Shown: positions 1 through 10,660 of the stretch, piece by piece
Layout: each line of letters opens with the position of its first letter
Numbering within the stretch: the first letter of the stretch is position 1
Assembly (NCBI GenBank): GCA_949316235.1
Contig: OX438747.1
Span: 29,268,618 to 29,332,617 of the forward strand
Direction: 5' to 3'
DNA: 64,000 nt
DNA from: Oegoconia quadripuncta
Taxonomy: Eukaryota; Arthropoda; Insecta; Lepidoptera; Autostichidae
The notes under the pieces: model-generated
What the model saw: the letters and a program-made list of their open reading frames with translations, nothing else
Databases searched by the model: none
Told to the model about the DNA's origin: nothing
Translations under genes and position numbers: made by a program

Positions 1-690
1 TAAGCTAGGATCAGCAGTGGTACTCGACACGGCGCCTACTGAACGTGACTCTATTGCTACCTTGGGCCCCAGACTAATAGAAGAAAGAAATGGGGTATGT
101 AAGTAGGAAACAGAAGTTTCCCATTTGGCTTGGCAAACGGGAGTGTAGCCAATGAAATGCAAAGCGACGAGGCCTCCAGATTTCGTATACACCACGGACT
201 GCGCCTAAATGCAGTGAGCGGGGCGGCCAGAAACGAGAGTGGCAAAACCGCTTAAAATTTCGGAAATTGTGACGATTCGAGACCAAGTCGTCATAGAACA
301 CCGGACGGATTATAGAATTTAGCTCGTCAAACATGATTTCGCGTTCCGTCGGCCGGTTTATACACTCCCACAGATTCTGATGTGATGTTTGATCGCCGTG
401 ACCACAATCGCAATTCGGCGAATCGGTCAGTGCCATAGAAATCAATTTTGCTCTAAAGTTCCCGTGACCCGAGGAACTGAGATGTGCAGGATCGATGTCC
501 AGCCACCATTTACTAAGTTGAAGTGGCAGTACAGTTTTCGAATGAACCCTCGAAGGTCGCGGGAATTCGCTGAATGCTGGCGCGTTTCCAACCGGTCGCT
601 CTGGAAATCTATGGGGGAGCCTATGTTCAGTAGTGGACGTCCTGTGGCTGGTATGATGATGATGAATTGGATGCGCTGATGATCCATGAT
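1..690 (-). mobile_element. LINE C-terminus and 3' UTR, decayed (R1/Jockey-like)
   Basis: The minus strand holds the end of a non-LTR retrotransposon polyprotein in two overlapping frames (about 687-442 and 445-74), so at least one frameshift is present. Visible blocks are SSSGHGNF..KL, then a Cys/His cluster SPNCDCGHGDQTSHQNLWEC, then PVFYDDLVSNRHNFRNFKRF. This order is typical of the zinc-knuckle tail after the RNase H/RT region. Positions 1-60 are the 3' UTR and match, in reverse, the 128-bp tandem unit at 46.6-47.2 kb and the piece at 2618-2650. The family call is by pattern recognition. Confidence 0.7.
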
Positions 691-744
691 TTCCCTTATA
701 ATTTATTGTGTGATTTACCCATCTTTCTAAACAAATTGTATAGT

Positions 745-910
745 TATTAGCTTTCTGCCCGCGGCTTCGCCTGCGTGGAATAGCTTTATTGCGGATACAT
801 TTAATTTGTTTATTCCGTGGGAACTATTCCCTTTATCGGGATAGAAAACCTATGTCTTAATCCAGGGTATGTTCTAACTATATTCCCAATTTTATGTAAA
901 TCTGTTCCTA
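745..910 (+). mobile_element. LINE/SINE 3' tail fragment ('ccgcggcttcgcctgcgtgg' type)
   Basis: The sequence holds the common lepidopteran motif chain: agctttctgcccgcggcttc, then cgtggaa, then ttcccttatcggg-like text, then taatccagggtatgttct. Related copies lie at 7028-7085/7490-7660 and 10010-10200. No coding sequence is visible. Confidence 0.6.
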
Positions 911-912
911 AC

Positions 913-1085
913 GCACACACACGCACACGCACACGCACACGCACACGCACACGCACACGCACACGCACGCACGCACGCACACACGCACAGACACGCACAG
1001 ACATACACGCACAGACATACACATATATACACATACATACACATATATACACATACATACACATATATACACATACATACACAGA
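913..1085. repeat. Compound microsatellite/minisatellite
   Basis: A run of (cacacg)n and cgca units at 915-1000 passes into a 20-bp repeat (acatatatacacatacatac) repeated to 1085. Open frames here are produced by the repeat alone. Confidence 0.95.
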
Positions 1086-1469
1086 CACAACCACCACACA
1101 AAACAGGTCGTAATTTCTGTCAACTACGAGGGAACTGTATAAGGGAGGCGCAGTGCCGCGTTCCCATTGGCCCTGCCAAGTTCGTTATATATGTGACCTT
1201 GACGGACCCAATCACAGTGCAATACGCAGACAGGGCTAGCCAATAACGTGATCGGAGGTTTTTGGGCTTTGTTCTATTATCCTGATGTGTTGTCTGAAAA
1301 TATACAATCCCTTCGCTTGAAATAGACTCATTAAAAATAAATGTACGTTTTAGTTTGAAACGTGTTTGTTGCCAAGTAGTTATTTATAGACGTTATAGCG
1401 TTATAACCTGTCCATTCGAATAACCGTAGCTCTGAAAGTTAACAAATTATATTTTTGTTCTGGAGCGAA

Positions 1470-1800
1470 CTAGCTGCGGCGGCTTGAGGTCAGCGGCGAC
1501 GGCGCAGTACGTCCTTTTCTTCCAATCTCCTCTATCGGAAGGTTTTGGAGCTGCAGTGGACATAGCCCTCGAGTCTTCTCGTAGACGACCAGGACAAGGC
1601 GGAGTGGTTTTCTGGGGAGTGTAGATCTACCCCGAAGGTCACTCAGGTGCAGAACTGAACTTCGACGCAGACAAGTGGTCACTGAGGATCTTGATCCTGT
1701 AGAGCATAGGCAGGCATTAGATAGTGCCCACGAGTATACTCGTTCACTGCTGATGTTTACGGCTCAGTAACCGAAATGAACACCACGCAGTTGACAGGCA
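1470..1800. repeat. Unclassified dispersed-repeat fragment
   Basis: About 330 bp of higher GC than its surroundings. A roughly 32-bp stretch at 1505-1536 recurs nearly unchanged at 2239-2270, so this is repeat-derived. A 70-codon minus-strand frame is open but matches nothing I recognise. From 1800 to 2200 I see no gene. Confidence 0.4.
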
Positions 1801-2239
1801 CAAAAGCAGAAACAGCTTACATTATCTATTTTATTATTTATTTTATTTTATTATCTAAACTCGCCCTAGAGGGATACCTCAAATAAAACTTAGATGAGGG
1901 TGTCAGGTGGGAACCGAAGCAGTGATCTTCCGGTAGCGAGGTAGCGGTCAAACAGAGCACGATTCGGGCACCCCCTATCTAATTTTAAATAGTCTATTTT
2001 GTTACTTGGCCGTGAGTAGAATGGGGCCAGCCTGTCTCTCCCGTGGATGTTTCCTCGGGTCAAGGGCAAAGATTTATAGAGGCCATAACAAGATATTAAT
2101 AATTTCGACAACAACCGAGGACGCAAATGATTTTATCATCCAGAGTACAAAACCAACTGTGTTAAAGCTAAATCCGAAACCGCTAACCCATTTCCATCAT
2201 GATCTTCTTACCCTGGGCCCAATTTATTTGGGTTCGACG

Positions 2240-2610
2240 CAGTACGTCTTTTCCTCCCAATCTCCTCTATCAGCCGTTACCACATCATTCACGCCCTTTT
2301 CGTTCATATCACCCCTTATACAATCCATCCATCTTTTCGGTGGTCTTCTTTCTTCCTAACCATCGCCATTCATATTCATCACTCTGTTAGTAACATGCGT
2401 TTCATCCCTCCTCATAACATGTCCATACCAAGCCAAACGATTTCCTCTCAACTTTTCAGTCACGGGTGGCACTTTTAAACTCGTTTCTTAATTTAACCAT
2501 CCTCGTCACTCCACTAATCTATCTCAACATTCTCATCTCCGCTGCATGCAATTTTCTTTCATTCGTCTTCTTCATGGCCCAATACTCCGATCCCTCTAAC
2601 TAATATTATA
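2240..2610 (-). mobile_element. Decayed RTE-like LINE RT C-terminus
   Basis: Reading the minus strand from about 2590 down gives degraded pieces of a known C-terminal block: LGHEEDE, KKIACSGDEN, LKS-EEIVWLGMDML, MKRMLLT. In intact elements this reads like '..LRGNRLAWYGHVMRRDE..VTKRVM..'. Several stops interrupt it. Confidence 0.6.
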
Positions 2611-2614
2611 AACG

Positions 2615-2860
2615 CCCTACGTGACTCCATTGCTACCTTGGACCCTTGAAGCTGGTGGCGTCCCCTGAATGTGAATGTACAGAGCAAACTGCCCATCATA
2701 TTCTGTGGGATTGCCCGCGCTGATCTAATGAACGGAGCCACCATCATTACTATCAGGTCTTCTACAACGATTTAGAGTCAGGCCGACATAATCTTCAAGC
2801 CTTTTAGGAAATTTTGTCACGGTTACTATTGGTATTATTATTTGTGGTAGCCTTTTGCTT
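2615..2860 (+). mobile_element. Decayed LINE C-terminus (same family as 1-690)
   Basis: The plus strand encodes SPECECTEQTAHHILWDCPR, then a stop, then NERS and VFYNDLESGRHNLQAF. This is the same Cys/His knuckle and YNDL block as in the element at 1-690. Its start (about 2618-2650) carries the shared 3'-end motif tgactccattgctaccttgg, which here sits 5' of the knuckle. The pieces have therefore been rearranged. Confidence 0.6.
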
Positions 2861-3174
2861 CCTGAACATTAACACTCAGTGCGTTGTGGCGCTGTCCGTG
2901 CTGAATCAAAACTAGGGTGTCAGCATTACTTGATCCCCTTCCCCATTGGTTAAGCGTTAGTGCTGATTTTGAATTTAATTAGCTACACTTCCATTTGCTG
3001 AGGGGTGGGAAACTTCTTTCCTACATCACACCTTTAACTTTGTTAGTCTGAGACCCTGAGTCACAGTTGATCTTGGCTTTGATCAGTGTGGTGACGGGTA
3101 ATATTCCCTAATCAAAGTCAAAAATGATTTATTTCCTAGGTACACAGGGTATACCTGAAATAGTCAGAATAGTT

Positions 3175-3485
3175 TAATGCCTCACGGGCTATCAGTTCTT
3201 CGAGCTATGTGCCCTGCCCACTGCCAATACCACTTAATGATCCGCTGGGCTATCCAGCGACTATCCTTCGCCTACGGATTTCTTCATTTCCGATTCGATT
3301 ACGTAGTGAAACACCGAGCATCTTCAAGATCTTCAAGACCTTGGGATCTTCAAGAACAGAGTGAATAGGCATTTACTGGGATCGCGTGCTACATCTTCGA
3401 CCACATTGTCGCTTTCCATCAGGTGAGATTGTGGTCAAACGCGAATCCAGTCAATCATAAAATAAAAGCATCGTGCGGCATTCAG
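3175..3485 (+). mobile_element. LINE C-terminus/3' tail fragment
   Basis: A frame reads FKNRVNRHLLGSRATSSTT, a typical end of lepidopteran non-LTR polyproteins. It is followed by tcaggtgagattgtggtcaa and a short A-rich tail with aataaaa. The upstream 3177-3340 part shows the widespread 'gccctgcccactgcc...tacggatttcttcatttc' motif. Confidence 0.5.
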
Positions 3486-4700
3486 CTTCTTTTGAGGCCC
3501 ATAGTGAGATCACGATTCATTGCCATTAGTCATCACTGGTTCAAAGTCGAGACATCTTTATTTTGTAGGTAGTTACATTTTTTAAGCTACTGCTTGTACT
3601 CTTGTTGTGTTGCAATTCTCTCCTGAAAAAAACAAGAAGGAACTCGAGGGGTTGCTGTTTTAAAAACAGGTTTTTATTCTTATTAATGATTTATTTGAAA
3701 TCACAGCCATAATTACAAATTTAAAATTTGGAAGCCAAAATAGAGCTTATTTTGTTACCTTATTTATCGAGACATCAAATTGTTGTGTTTGTAGGTGTAA
3801 GGAAGAGAGAAAATGTATGGAGTAATATGTGCGAGTGTATGTGTGTGTATGAGTTGAGTGTATGTGTACACAATTACCTAATCTATGTCAGTGCTTTCAA
3901 TACTGCTGATTTGAACTGACTACGACTCAGATGAAAAATGTCCAAATCCGAAAATTCTTCATTGTATTCTCGCAAACATCAAATCATAGTGGAGTGGTGA
4001 GCATAATTAGTTCTTGTTCTGAGGGTGTGAAATAAGCTCCGAGCACGAAGACGTAAAGGAGTGGCATGCGGACCCACCTGCTCCAATAAACGCGGTCAAT
4101 CTACCGCCCCAGACAAAACCTTTTGAAGAAACATTACATCAGCCACCAGACGATGATTTTCCAGCGGATGTAATCTCAGCCTCTTTAAAATATCCGTGCG
4201 ACTTATACCCGAAATCAAACGCAAATTTTATATTTCAAAAATACAGATCCTGATTAAGTCTGTGGTAAAAGCCGATGTGTTATGTCGTAAACGGGCTCCG
4301 AACTCCCTACGCGTCCGTCTAGCTTCCGAGACAAGCAGACAGCGGTTATTTTTGAAAAAAAAAAAAACCTTCCCTCTGACCGAGAACTTGAAATAACATA
4401 TTATATAGTGGAATCCTAACATTCACGTGAAACATTCCGGCTGGCAGCCAGCCATTACACCCACGTGGTTATTGTCCATCGACTTCTAGCGTATGTGTTA
4501 ATTATACTTAGTCACACAGTGATTCATAGTCCCCTTGACTTGGCCGTGACGGCGTGAACTGCAGATAAGGGGGTCGCTAGTTCGAGCAATACGAGAATTA
4601 TTTACGTGAATACCGCTTTTTTGACACCCACACACAGTCACAGTACAGCACCACTGTACTACGAAATACAAAAATGCGAAGAACTGTGGTGCGATGAACC
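3486..4700. other. No gene recognised
   Basis: AT-rich sequence without a supported gene. Short open frames (for example 3728-3919 and 4196-4396) have no splice context or recognisable motif. Confidence 0.5.
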
Positions 4701-4720
4701 ATAAGTATAACGACAGAATA

Positions 4721-5133
4721 CTTCGACGAACGCTAGGGCGAAAGAGACCTTTGTAGTGAGCGAGCGAGATGGATCGGAGCACCCCGACACTGTTGGTATA
4801 CTTCGACGAACGCTAGGGCGAAAGAGATCTTTGTAGTGAGCGAGCGAGATGGATCGGAACACCCCGACACTGTTGGTATACTTCGACGAACGCTAGTGCG
4901 AAAGAGATCTATGTAGTGAGCGAGCGATATGGTTCGTAGCACCCCGACACTGTTGGTATACTTCGACGAACGCTAGTGCGAAAGAGTCCTTTGTAGTGAG
5001 CGAGCGAGATGGATCGTAGCACCCCGACACTGTTGGTATACTTCGACGAACGCTAGTGCGAAAGAGACCTTTTTAGTTTGTACTACCTTTTTTAGCGAGC
5101 GAGATGGCTCGGAGCACCCCGACACTGTTGGTT
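4721..5133. repeat. Tandem array, 80-bp unit, about 5 copies
   Basis: The block beginning cttcgacgaacgctag recurs at 4721, 4801, 4881, 4961 and 5041, exactly 80 bp apart. Each unit contains gtgagcgagcgagatgg and ends caccccgacactgttggtat. The last unit has a short insertion near 5080. Confidence 0.95.
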
Positions 5134-5194
5134 AGGTTATTGTTAAGTAATAAATCTGCAGGTAGCGATGTTGTGTTAGCTGTTTGAAATAAGA

Positions 5195-5390
5195 CACTGT
5201 CTAAAGCCCGTATTTGTAAACCGTTCTTAAGATTGAGATGACCTTAAGTTCACGCTTGAGAATCTGTTATCTGAATCTCAATAAATAATAAAATATATCG
5301 GACACTTACTCGTACACCAAACATCTAGTCCCAAACTAAGCAAAGATTGTACTTTGGATACTAGATAAACAAACATAAATATTATTTATT
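5195..5390. mobile_element. MITE fragment ('gcccgtatt...' type) next to SINE-C 3' piece
   Basis: 5195-5290 resembles the MITE at 38411-38705 (gcccgtatt, ctcaatctt/ttctcaag motifs). 5291-5390 matches the end of the SINE-C family in reverse (cggacacttac, catctagtcccaaactaagc). Confidence 0.45.
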
Positions 5391-5944
5391 TTATTATTCG
5401 TTGTAGGGTTTTTTTCTTTTGCACACAATTTGCTACTAAACCCCAAATTTACTCCGTTTCCTATTTCAATGCTCAGGTTGGATGGAAGAGATCTCTTAAA
5501 GAGACCTTTTGTACTCTGGTATATGTAATATTTTGGTGCAATAAAGAATATAATAATAAATTTACTGAATGGTTGATGGAAGCTTGAAAATTTGCTATAG
5601 TAAACCAACAATAACATTACATAGTAACACAAGCTGTTCCTTACTTAAACTACTCGTAAAAGCTGTGTAACCTTGACATTTATCTGACCCTGACTCCGCA
5701 AGGTCGGGGTCACAAGGTCGGTTTCCTTCCGTCGATTGAGCTGATCCATTATGTATGAATGCGGTGCTATTCTTACATGTAAAAAATATAGTTTTTTTGA
5801 AAATTTTTAAATGTGATGCAAATGTATTCATTTTTTTTATTGGAGACTTGCTTAGAAGCCCTGACTGTTATACCAAAATTATTTATATATTGTGTTCCCG
5901 AGTTATAGATGATTTTCATTTTTGTATTTATTTAAACAAAAATG

Positions 5945-6205
5945 AAAATAACAACAACTCCTACAACGGCCAGACGCAAACGTGGCAGACCGCGAAAACG
6001 GTGGAGAGACGAGCTTGACAGTTTTAATAAGCGATGGTTTGTGCTCACCAAGAACAAAAATGACTGGAAACAGATGAGGGAGGCCTTTGCCCAGCAGTGG
6101 GACACTATGGGCTCTTAATAATAATACAATACAAATACACTTTATTGCACAACAGAAAATACAGTTTCAGAAAAGTGGTAAGAATAGAATGTTCAATAAT
6201 AATAA
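5945..6205 (+). mobile_element. LINE polyprotein C-terminus
   Basis: The plus strand reads RRKRGRPRKRWRDELDSF, then DWKQMREAFAQQWDTMGS and a stop near 6118. This is a classic end of lepidopteran RTE/Jockey-like RT proteins. It is followed by an A/T-rich 3' end. Confidence 0.75.
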
Positions 6206-6325
6206 TTTATTTACAAAAAAAAATGTATTTGTATAGTACATCACCCATCTGGTATCCATAATATAATCCTTGCATGCTTAGTGTGAAAGTAGATGGCGCT
6301 GTGTATGTCCAAGTATATTTATTTA
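6205..6325 (+). mobile_element. SINE-B 3' fragment
   Basis: Contains the 3' part of the SINE-B family: catctggtatccataata, then agcttgcatgcttagtgtg-like text, then agatggcgctgtgtatgtcc. The tRNA-like head is missing. Confidence 0.65.
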
Positions 6326-6739
6326 TTACAAAATTAGATATTTCGGAGAATTCACTAATTATCTAGCCCCAATGCCAGGAAAAGGCTGCATTGTCTGAAA
6401 CAGATACACCTTTACAGACATACATAAAGTCACGCTGGTTTCCCGTAGGAGCAGGCAGAGACCACAGGCCTGTTTTTTTTTTTCTTGGGAAACTAACAGA
6501 TTTTTTACAAATTATCACTTAAACTAAAAAACTGAAAGCCAATTAGAGGTTTCAACGAATTAGAAGAATTCGAAATTAGAGAAATTGGAAGAGGTTGTTT
6601 ATACAAATTAAGTTTTCTGAAGAAATCATGAACGTTTTTGGACAATTTCGTTATTTAGTTACAGCTATTACTGACTTCAATATACCAAAATACTGTTAAA
6701 AGCCGGTCAATATACATAAAATAATAAATATACAAAAAA

Positions 6740-6900
6740 AATAAGATGAGGTTTCCGGGTCAGTACGCTACCATCTTCGGCCTCATCTTCACTTAACATC
6801 AGGTGTGATTGAGGTCAAGTGCTAACCCGTTGTGGATAAATGCGATGTAGCCATCATGCACAGTAAATGCACCCTTAAAGTGCACTAATAAAAGCATTGG
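6740..6900 (+). mobile_element. SINE-A 3' fragment
   Basis: Matches the end of SINE-A: gtttccgggtcagtacgcta, cctcatcttcacttaacatc and gtgattgaggtcaagtgc. Confidence 0.7.
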
Positions 6901-8645
6901 CGAAGCGGTGTCTCGCTCGCTCTAAAAGGATTACTGTGGTTACTGGGTCACCGTATGACGTCACTTGTTTTTATGAACTTGGAGGAATGATGGAATTATA
7001 CAGGAGTATAATGCATTTATACTTCAAGTAGCTTTCCGTCCGAGGCTTCGGCAGCGTGGAATAACTTGGTCACGGATATATTTGGGCTTCTCTGAAAACC
7101 AGCGCTATAACAATTGCTACAGCATATGCTGAGATGGAGTCCATTTTTGACGTCACACTTATATCGCTTGGCCAACTACAGCAGTCGAGCACCTACCGTC
7201 GTCCTCACTACGGGCTACGGGACCCGCGTCGTGACACCTGAGGCGGGTGTAGCCAGGGTAGTGCTGACTGAACTGCGGAAGTGATTCTAGACGGGCCTCT
7301 CAACCCACTACCCACTTTTTGAAAATAAATGAAGAATATTTCGTGCTAATCTGGGTGCTTTATTTAAAAAGTCCCCACACACCCAGGTTACACCGCATTT
7401 CAAAATCTGTTTCTGTATATTGCAGTAATTTTCTTGTTTTTTTTAATATTGTTGTTGCTATAGTGTGGTGTCAAATAAATATATGTCTATGTTTAGTATA
7501 TTTTATATCGCAGGAACTATTCACTTTATCGAGATAAAAAGTAACCTATGTTTTAATCAAGGGTATGTTCTATCTATATCCCGAATTTCATCCAAATCCG
7601 TTCATCCGTTTCGCCGTGATTGAGCAACAAACAAACATACAAATTTCCATATTAAGTAGAAGTTTGTTTCTGTTTAAAAGCCGCACTACACTGGAATGTT
7701 TTGCTAACATGTTCGGGCAAAAATGTTTTGCTAGCTTGTTTTGTTATTTTTCTGGAGCAGAAGACCCGGCTTTACAAGCTTTTATTTAACTCATTGCTGA
7801 ACATAGGCGCCAAATAGCTTCCCAGAGTGACCGGTTGGAATCGACCTGCTTCGCGTTCAGCAATTGACGTCCTGTGGTTGATATGATGAAACCAATTAGC
7901 GATTTCGGACTACAGCGATTTTTAATAAATTATCTACCTAAAATGTCTAAAACCGACATTACGGAGTAGTTATGGAACGAATTTGCACTTCCATCTAGGT
8001 TAATGTTGCCATAACAAGTTCGTTTTACGATGCACGCTATTACCATCGGAGTATATGCACTTAAATGTTGGTGTGTCACACCGGTCTTTATAGCTTGAAT
8101 ATGAATGTGCCTGGTGATCTCATCGAATAGACTGGCTCCTCGGCGTGAAGTAGCTTCCTTCTACAGGACTAACGATTATGGCTCTTTCGTTACCATGATT
8201 TAGAATCATCATCAGCCACATGACCAGTGTGACCGTCTTCAAATTTAGTAATCTACCAATAATTTGTGCTGCCAGCACTAAAAATACTAAATGGAAAACG
8301 GAATTTTATACTAAAATTCAACTACGTGTTTATAGTGCTTATTTTTAAGCAATAATTAATAACGTATGTTTCAATAAGTATATTTATTGTAAAGCAACTT
8401 AATATGTATTACGCAAGAAATATGATTAGACAAAAACTTATTAACCAAGAGAAGTTTTCTGGGTTTTGTTTCCATTCAGCTCTGTATTTTTTATCATACT
8501 TGCAGTCCATCGTTTTTCCCCGAAAATTTCTATCGAGTCAGTGTAAACCAAGTAAAAAAAACAAGGAATACAAAATCGGTGCTTGAAACAGTGTTGTCAG
8601 CATATCTAGATCTTTAGATCATTATGATCAGAAAGCAGTAGTACT

Positions 8646-8765
8646 GGTGTCGATTCGAATGTACACCAACTAAACTAAAATCAGTTTTGGAGTGATGAGG
8701 GAGAAAGAGACAGTACTACTTTAAAACTGGTTTTAGTTTAGTTGGTGTACATCCGAATCGACACC
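8646..8765. mobile_element. Short MITE (MITE-K), 120 bp
   Basis: Nearly all of the element is two inverted arms. The left arm starts ggtgtcgattcgaatgtaca and the right arm ends tgtacatccgaatcgacacc. A second copy lies at 42933-43075 inside a terminal repeat of a larger transposon. Confidence 0.85.
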
Positions 8766-10009
8766 ATTGTCAGGAAAATATACAGAATAAAAAAAAATAC
8801 ACCCACCCTCAACCACTCAATTATAACGATAACCATTGTCAGTAACATAATAAGAATCACTAATTGGCATGAGTTTGGTATTAGTTTACTATAATATAAT
8901 TTCTGCAATAATGCTGTTGATTCTATGTAAATAAAAAAATAAAAAATACACAAAAATTTGGAAATATAAGTACTAAAATTTAACTACAATCCTTTTGCAG
9001 AGTTTCAATTATACCAATTTAGTACTGAAAATATCAACAACGATCACACTGCACAAGATGTCCATTGAACATGCCTACGTTCCCTCGTAGATCTCCAAAG
9101 CGACCCATTGGAAGTGGTTTGCCTACGACTGCCTGCAACCTTTAATCGGGTCATCCGTTCGTCTTGTGACTACCGGTGTGTGGTCTCCACTCTAAAAGTT
9201 TGCTCTCTGCCACTCAGACGTAAATACTGCTAATCTGACAGCTAGATTAGTATATTTTAGTTATTTCCACAGCTTGATGTCTCACGGTATCGGATAGGAC
9301 GGTATAGGATATACATTATGGTATTTTATGGGACGACGGGATGAGATCGGACTGAATGTCGTTGATTCCTTGGAGCATGTGGGAAGCACTTGTATCGTCA
9401 AACAAAACTTTAATAATAAAATAAATGCAACCGTGAATTGAACAAAATAACGCCAAATTAAATTCCCGCTACTGGCAACACCATCAATTAGACTGTCATT
9501 CGTTCACCAACGGTCAAGCTGGGCTTTTTGGCCGCCAAAATCTTTCGTATTCTGCCACTTTATTGATTTTATTTGTATAATAAGAGAATTTCAATGTTCT
9601 CAGTTATACTTAGATAGAAGTTGATTTAATTTGTTATTAGTGTTATTGTTCAGAGAAGCACTTACATTATATTATTTGTTACTAAAATATTATGTGTTTT
9701 CCTGGTCAAAAATAGTCTGATTATTTATTAAAGCTAATAATCATTTTAGAAAAACCTAGTTTTTTCTTTACAAATCAGTCGATGTTACTTTGATGTCTGT
9801 GAACTTTATAAAATCTACGAATTATGTGCTATATTTACTTATTTTGTTTTTTAGATAGAAAATATTCGAAAACTTCGTCATATTCGAATAATTCGAATAG
9901 TAAAATTGGGTGAATATTACAAGCCCTAGTCGTCACTCTTGCCCGGCTCACCTCGCGGAAGCCGGATACAACTGCCAAACCTGCAGAAAAAACCAATATT
10001 AATAAATAC
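8766..10009. other. No gene recognised; minor repeat debris
   Basis: AT-rich. A short fragment near 9515-9560 (gggctttttggccgccaaaa) belongs to the 390-bp repeat family found at 30.7 and 57.9-59.4 kb. Nothing else is supported. Confidence 0.45.
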
Positions 10010-10200
10010 TAGCTTTTTGCCTGTGTGGATTAACTTTATCACGGACATGTTTAATTTGTTTATCCCTCGGAAGCTACTCACATTAACTGGATTAAAAATG
10101 TCATATGTTTAATCCAGGGTATATTCTACCTATATACCAAATTTCATTCAAATCCGCAGATCCGTTTGGCCGTGATTGAGCAAGAAATAATTAAATTAAA
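10010..10200 (+). mobile_element. LINE/SINE 3' tail fragment
   Basis: Carries the same motif chain as 745-910: gtgtggattaactttatcac, atccagggtatattctacc and ccgtttggccgtgattgagc. Confidence 0.55.
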
Positions 10201-10562
10201 AAATAAAACATTCAAACTTTCACATTTATATATTTTTTTTATGCACAACGGGTTAGCAATTGGCCTCAATCACACGAAGGTTAGTTAGGGACATCGGTTC
10301 CGATTACATGTTTCTTCCTTTCGGAGTCTAAACCTTAGGTCCTTGAGGAGCTGGCGTTCTTCAATTATTTTTTTTAATATTTCAAAGCGCTTAGCCGTTG
10401 TCACGCCAGCTTAAGTATCTACATCCAGCGGGGAAACGCTGCCTGCGTTTTGAATACCTTGCGGGCCCAATTTTTTAAGCTTGTTCTAATTTATATTCAA
10501 ATTCCATCTATTTATTTTAAACGAACTTTTATAATTGATATTCGTTCCTGTTCGTTTTCCAG

Positions 10563-10660
10563 TGCCGTCGACAACGCGTGCGCAGCTTGCCGCAGAGTAT
10601 CTCGAGTGCTGCCGGAGACACAGCACACCATCTATCGACACAGTGTTACAGCAGATCAGA
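10563..10660 (+). CDS. PPP1R37: PPP1R37-like, first recognised exon
   Basis: Flanked by ttttccag and gtaagg. It starts with two bases that finish a codon, then 32 codons containing AQLAAEYLECCRRH and IDTVLQQIR. The latter aligns with the vertebrate helix before the LRRs (VIGAYKQACQK..LLRQLQ). The frame differs from the longest open frames here. It joins in phase 0 to the next exon. Confidence 0.85.

Noticed and set aside
817..1113. Open frames on both strands rich in Arg-Thr or Cys-Val
   Set aside because: Caused by the (cacacg)n microsatellite.
1..10500. Start exon of the PPP1R37-like gene
   Set aside because: I looked for a KRVTFP..PW type block ending one base into a codon and found no convincing match; it may lie before the window.
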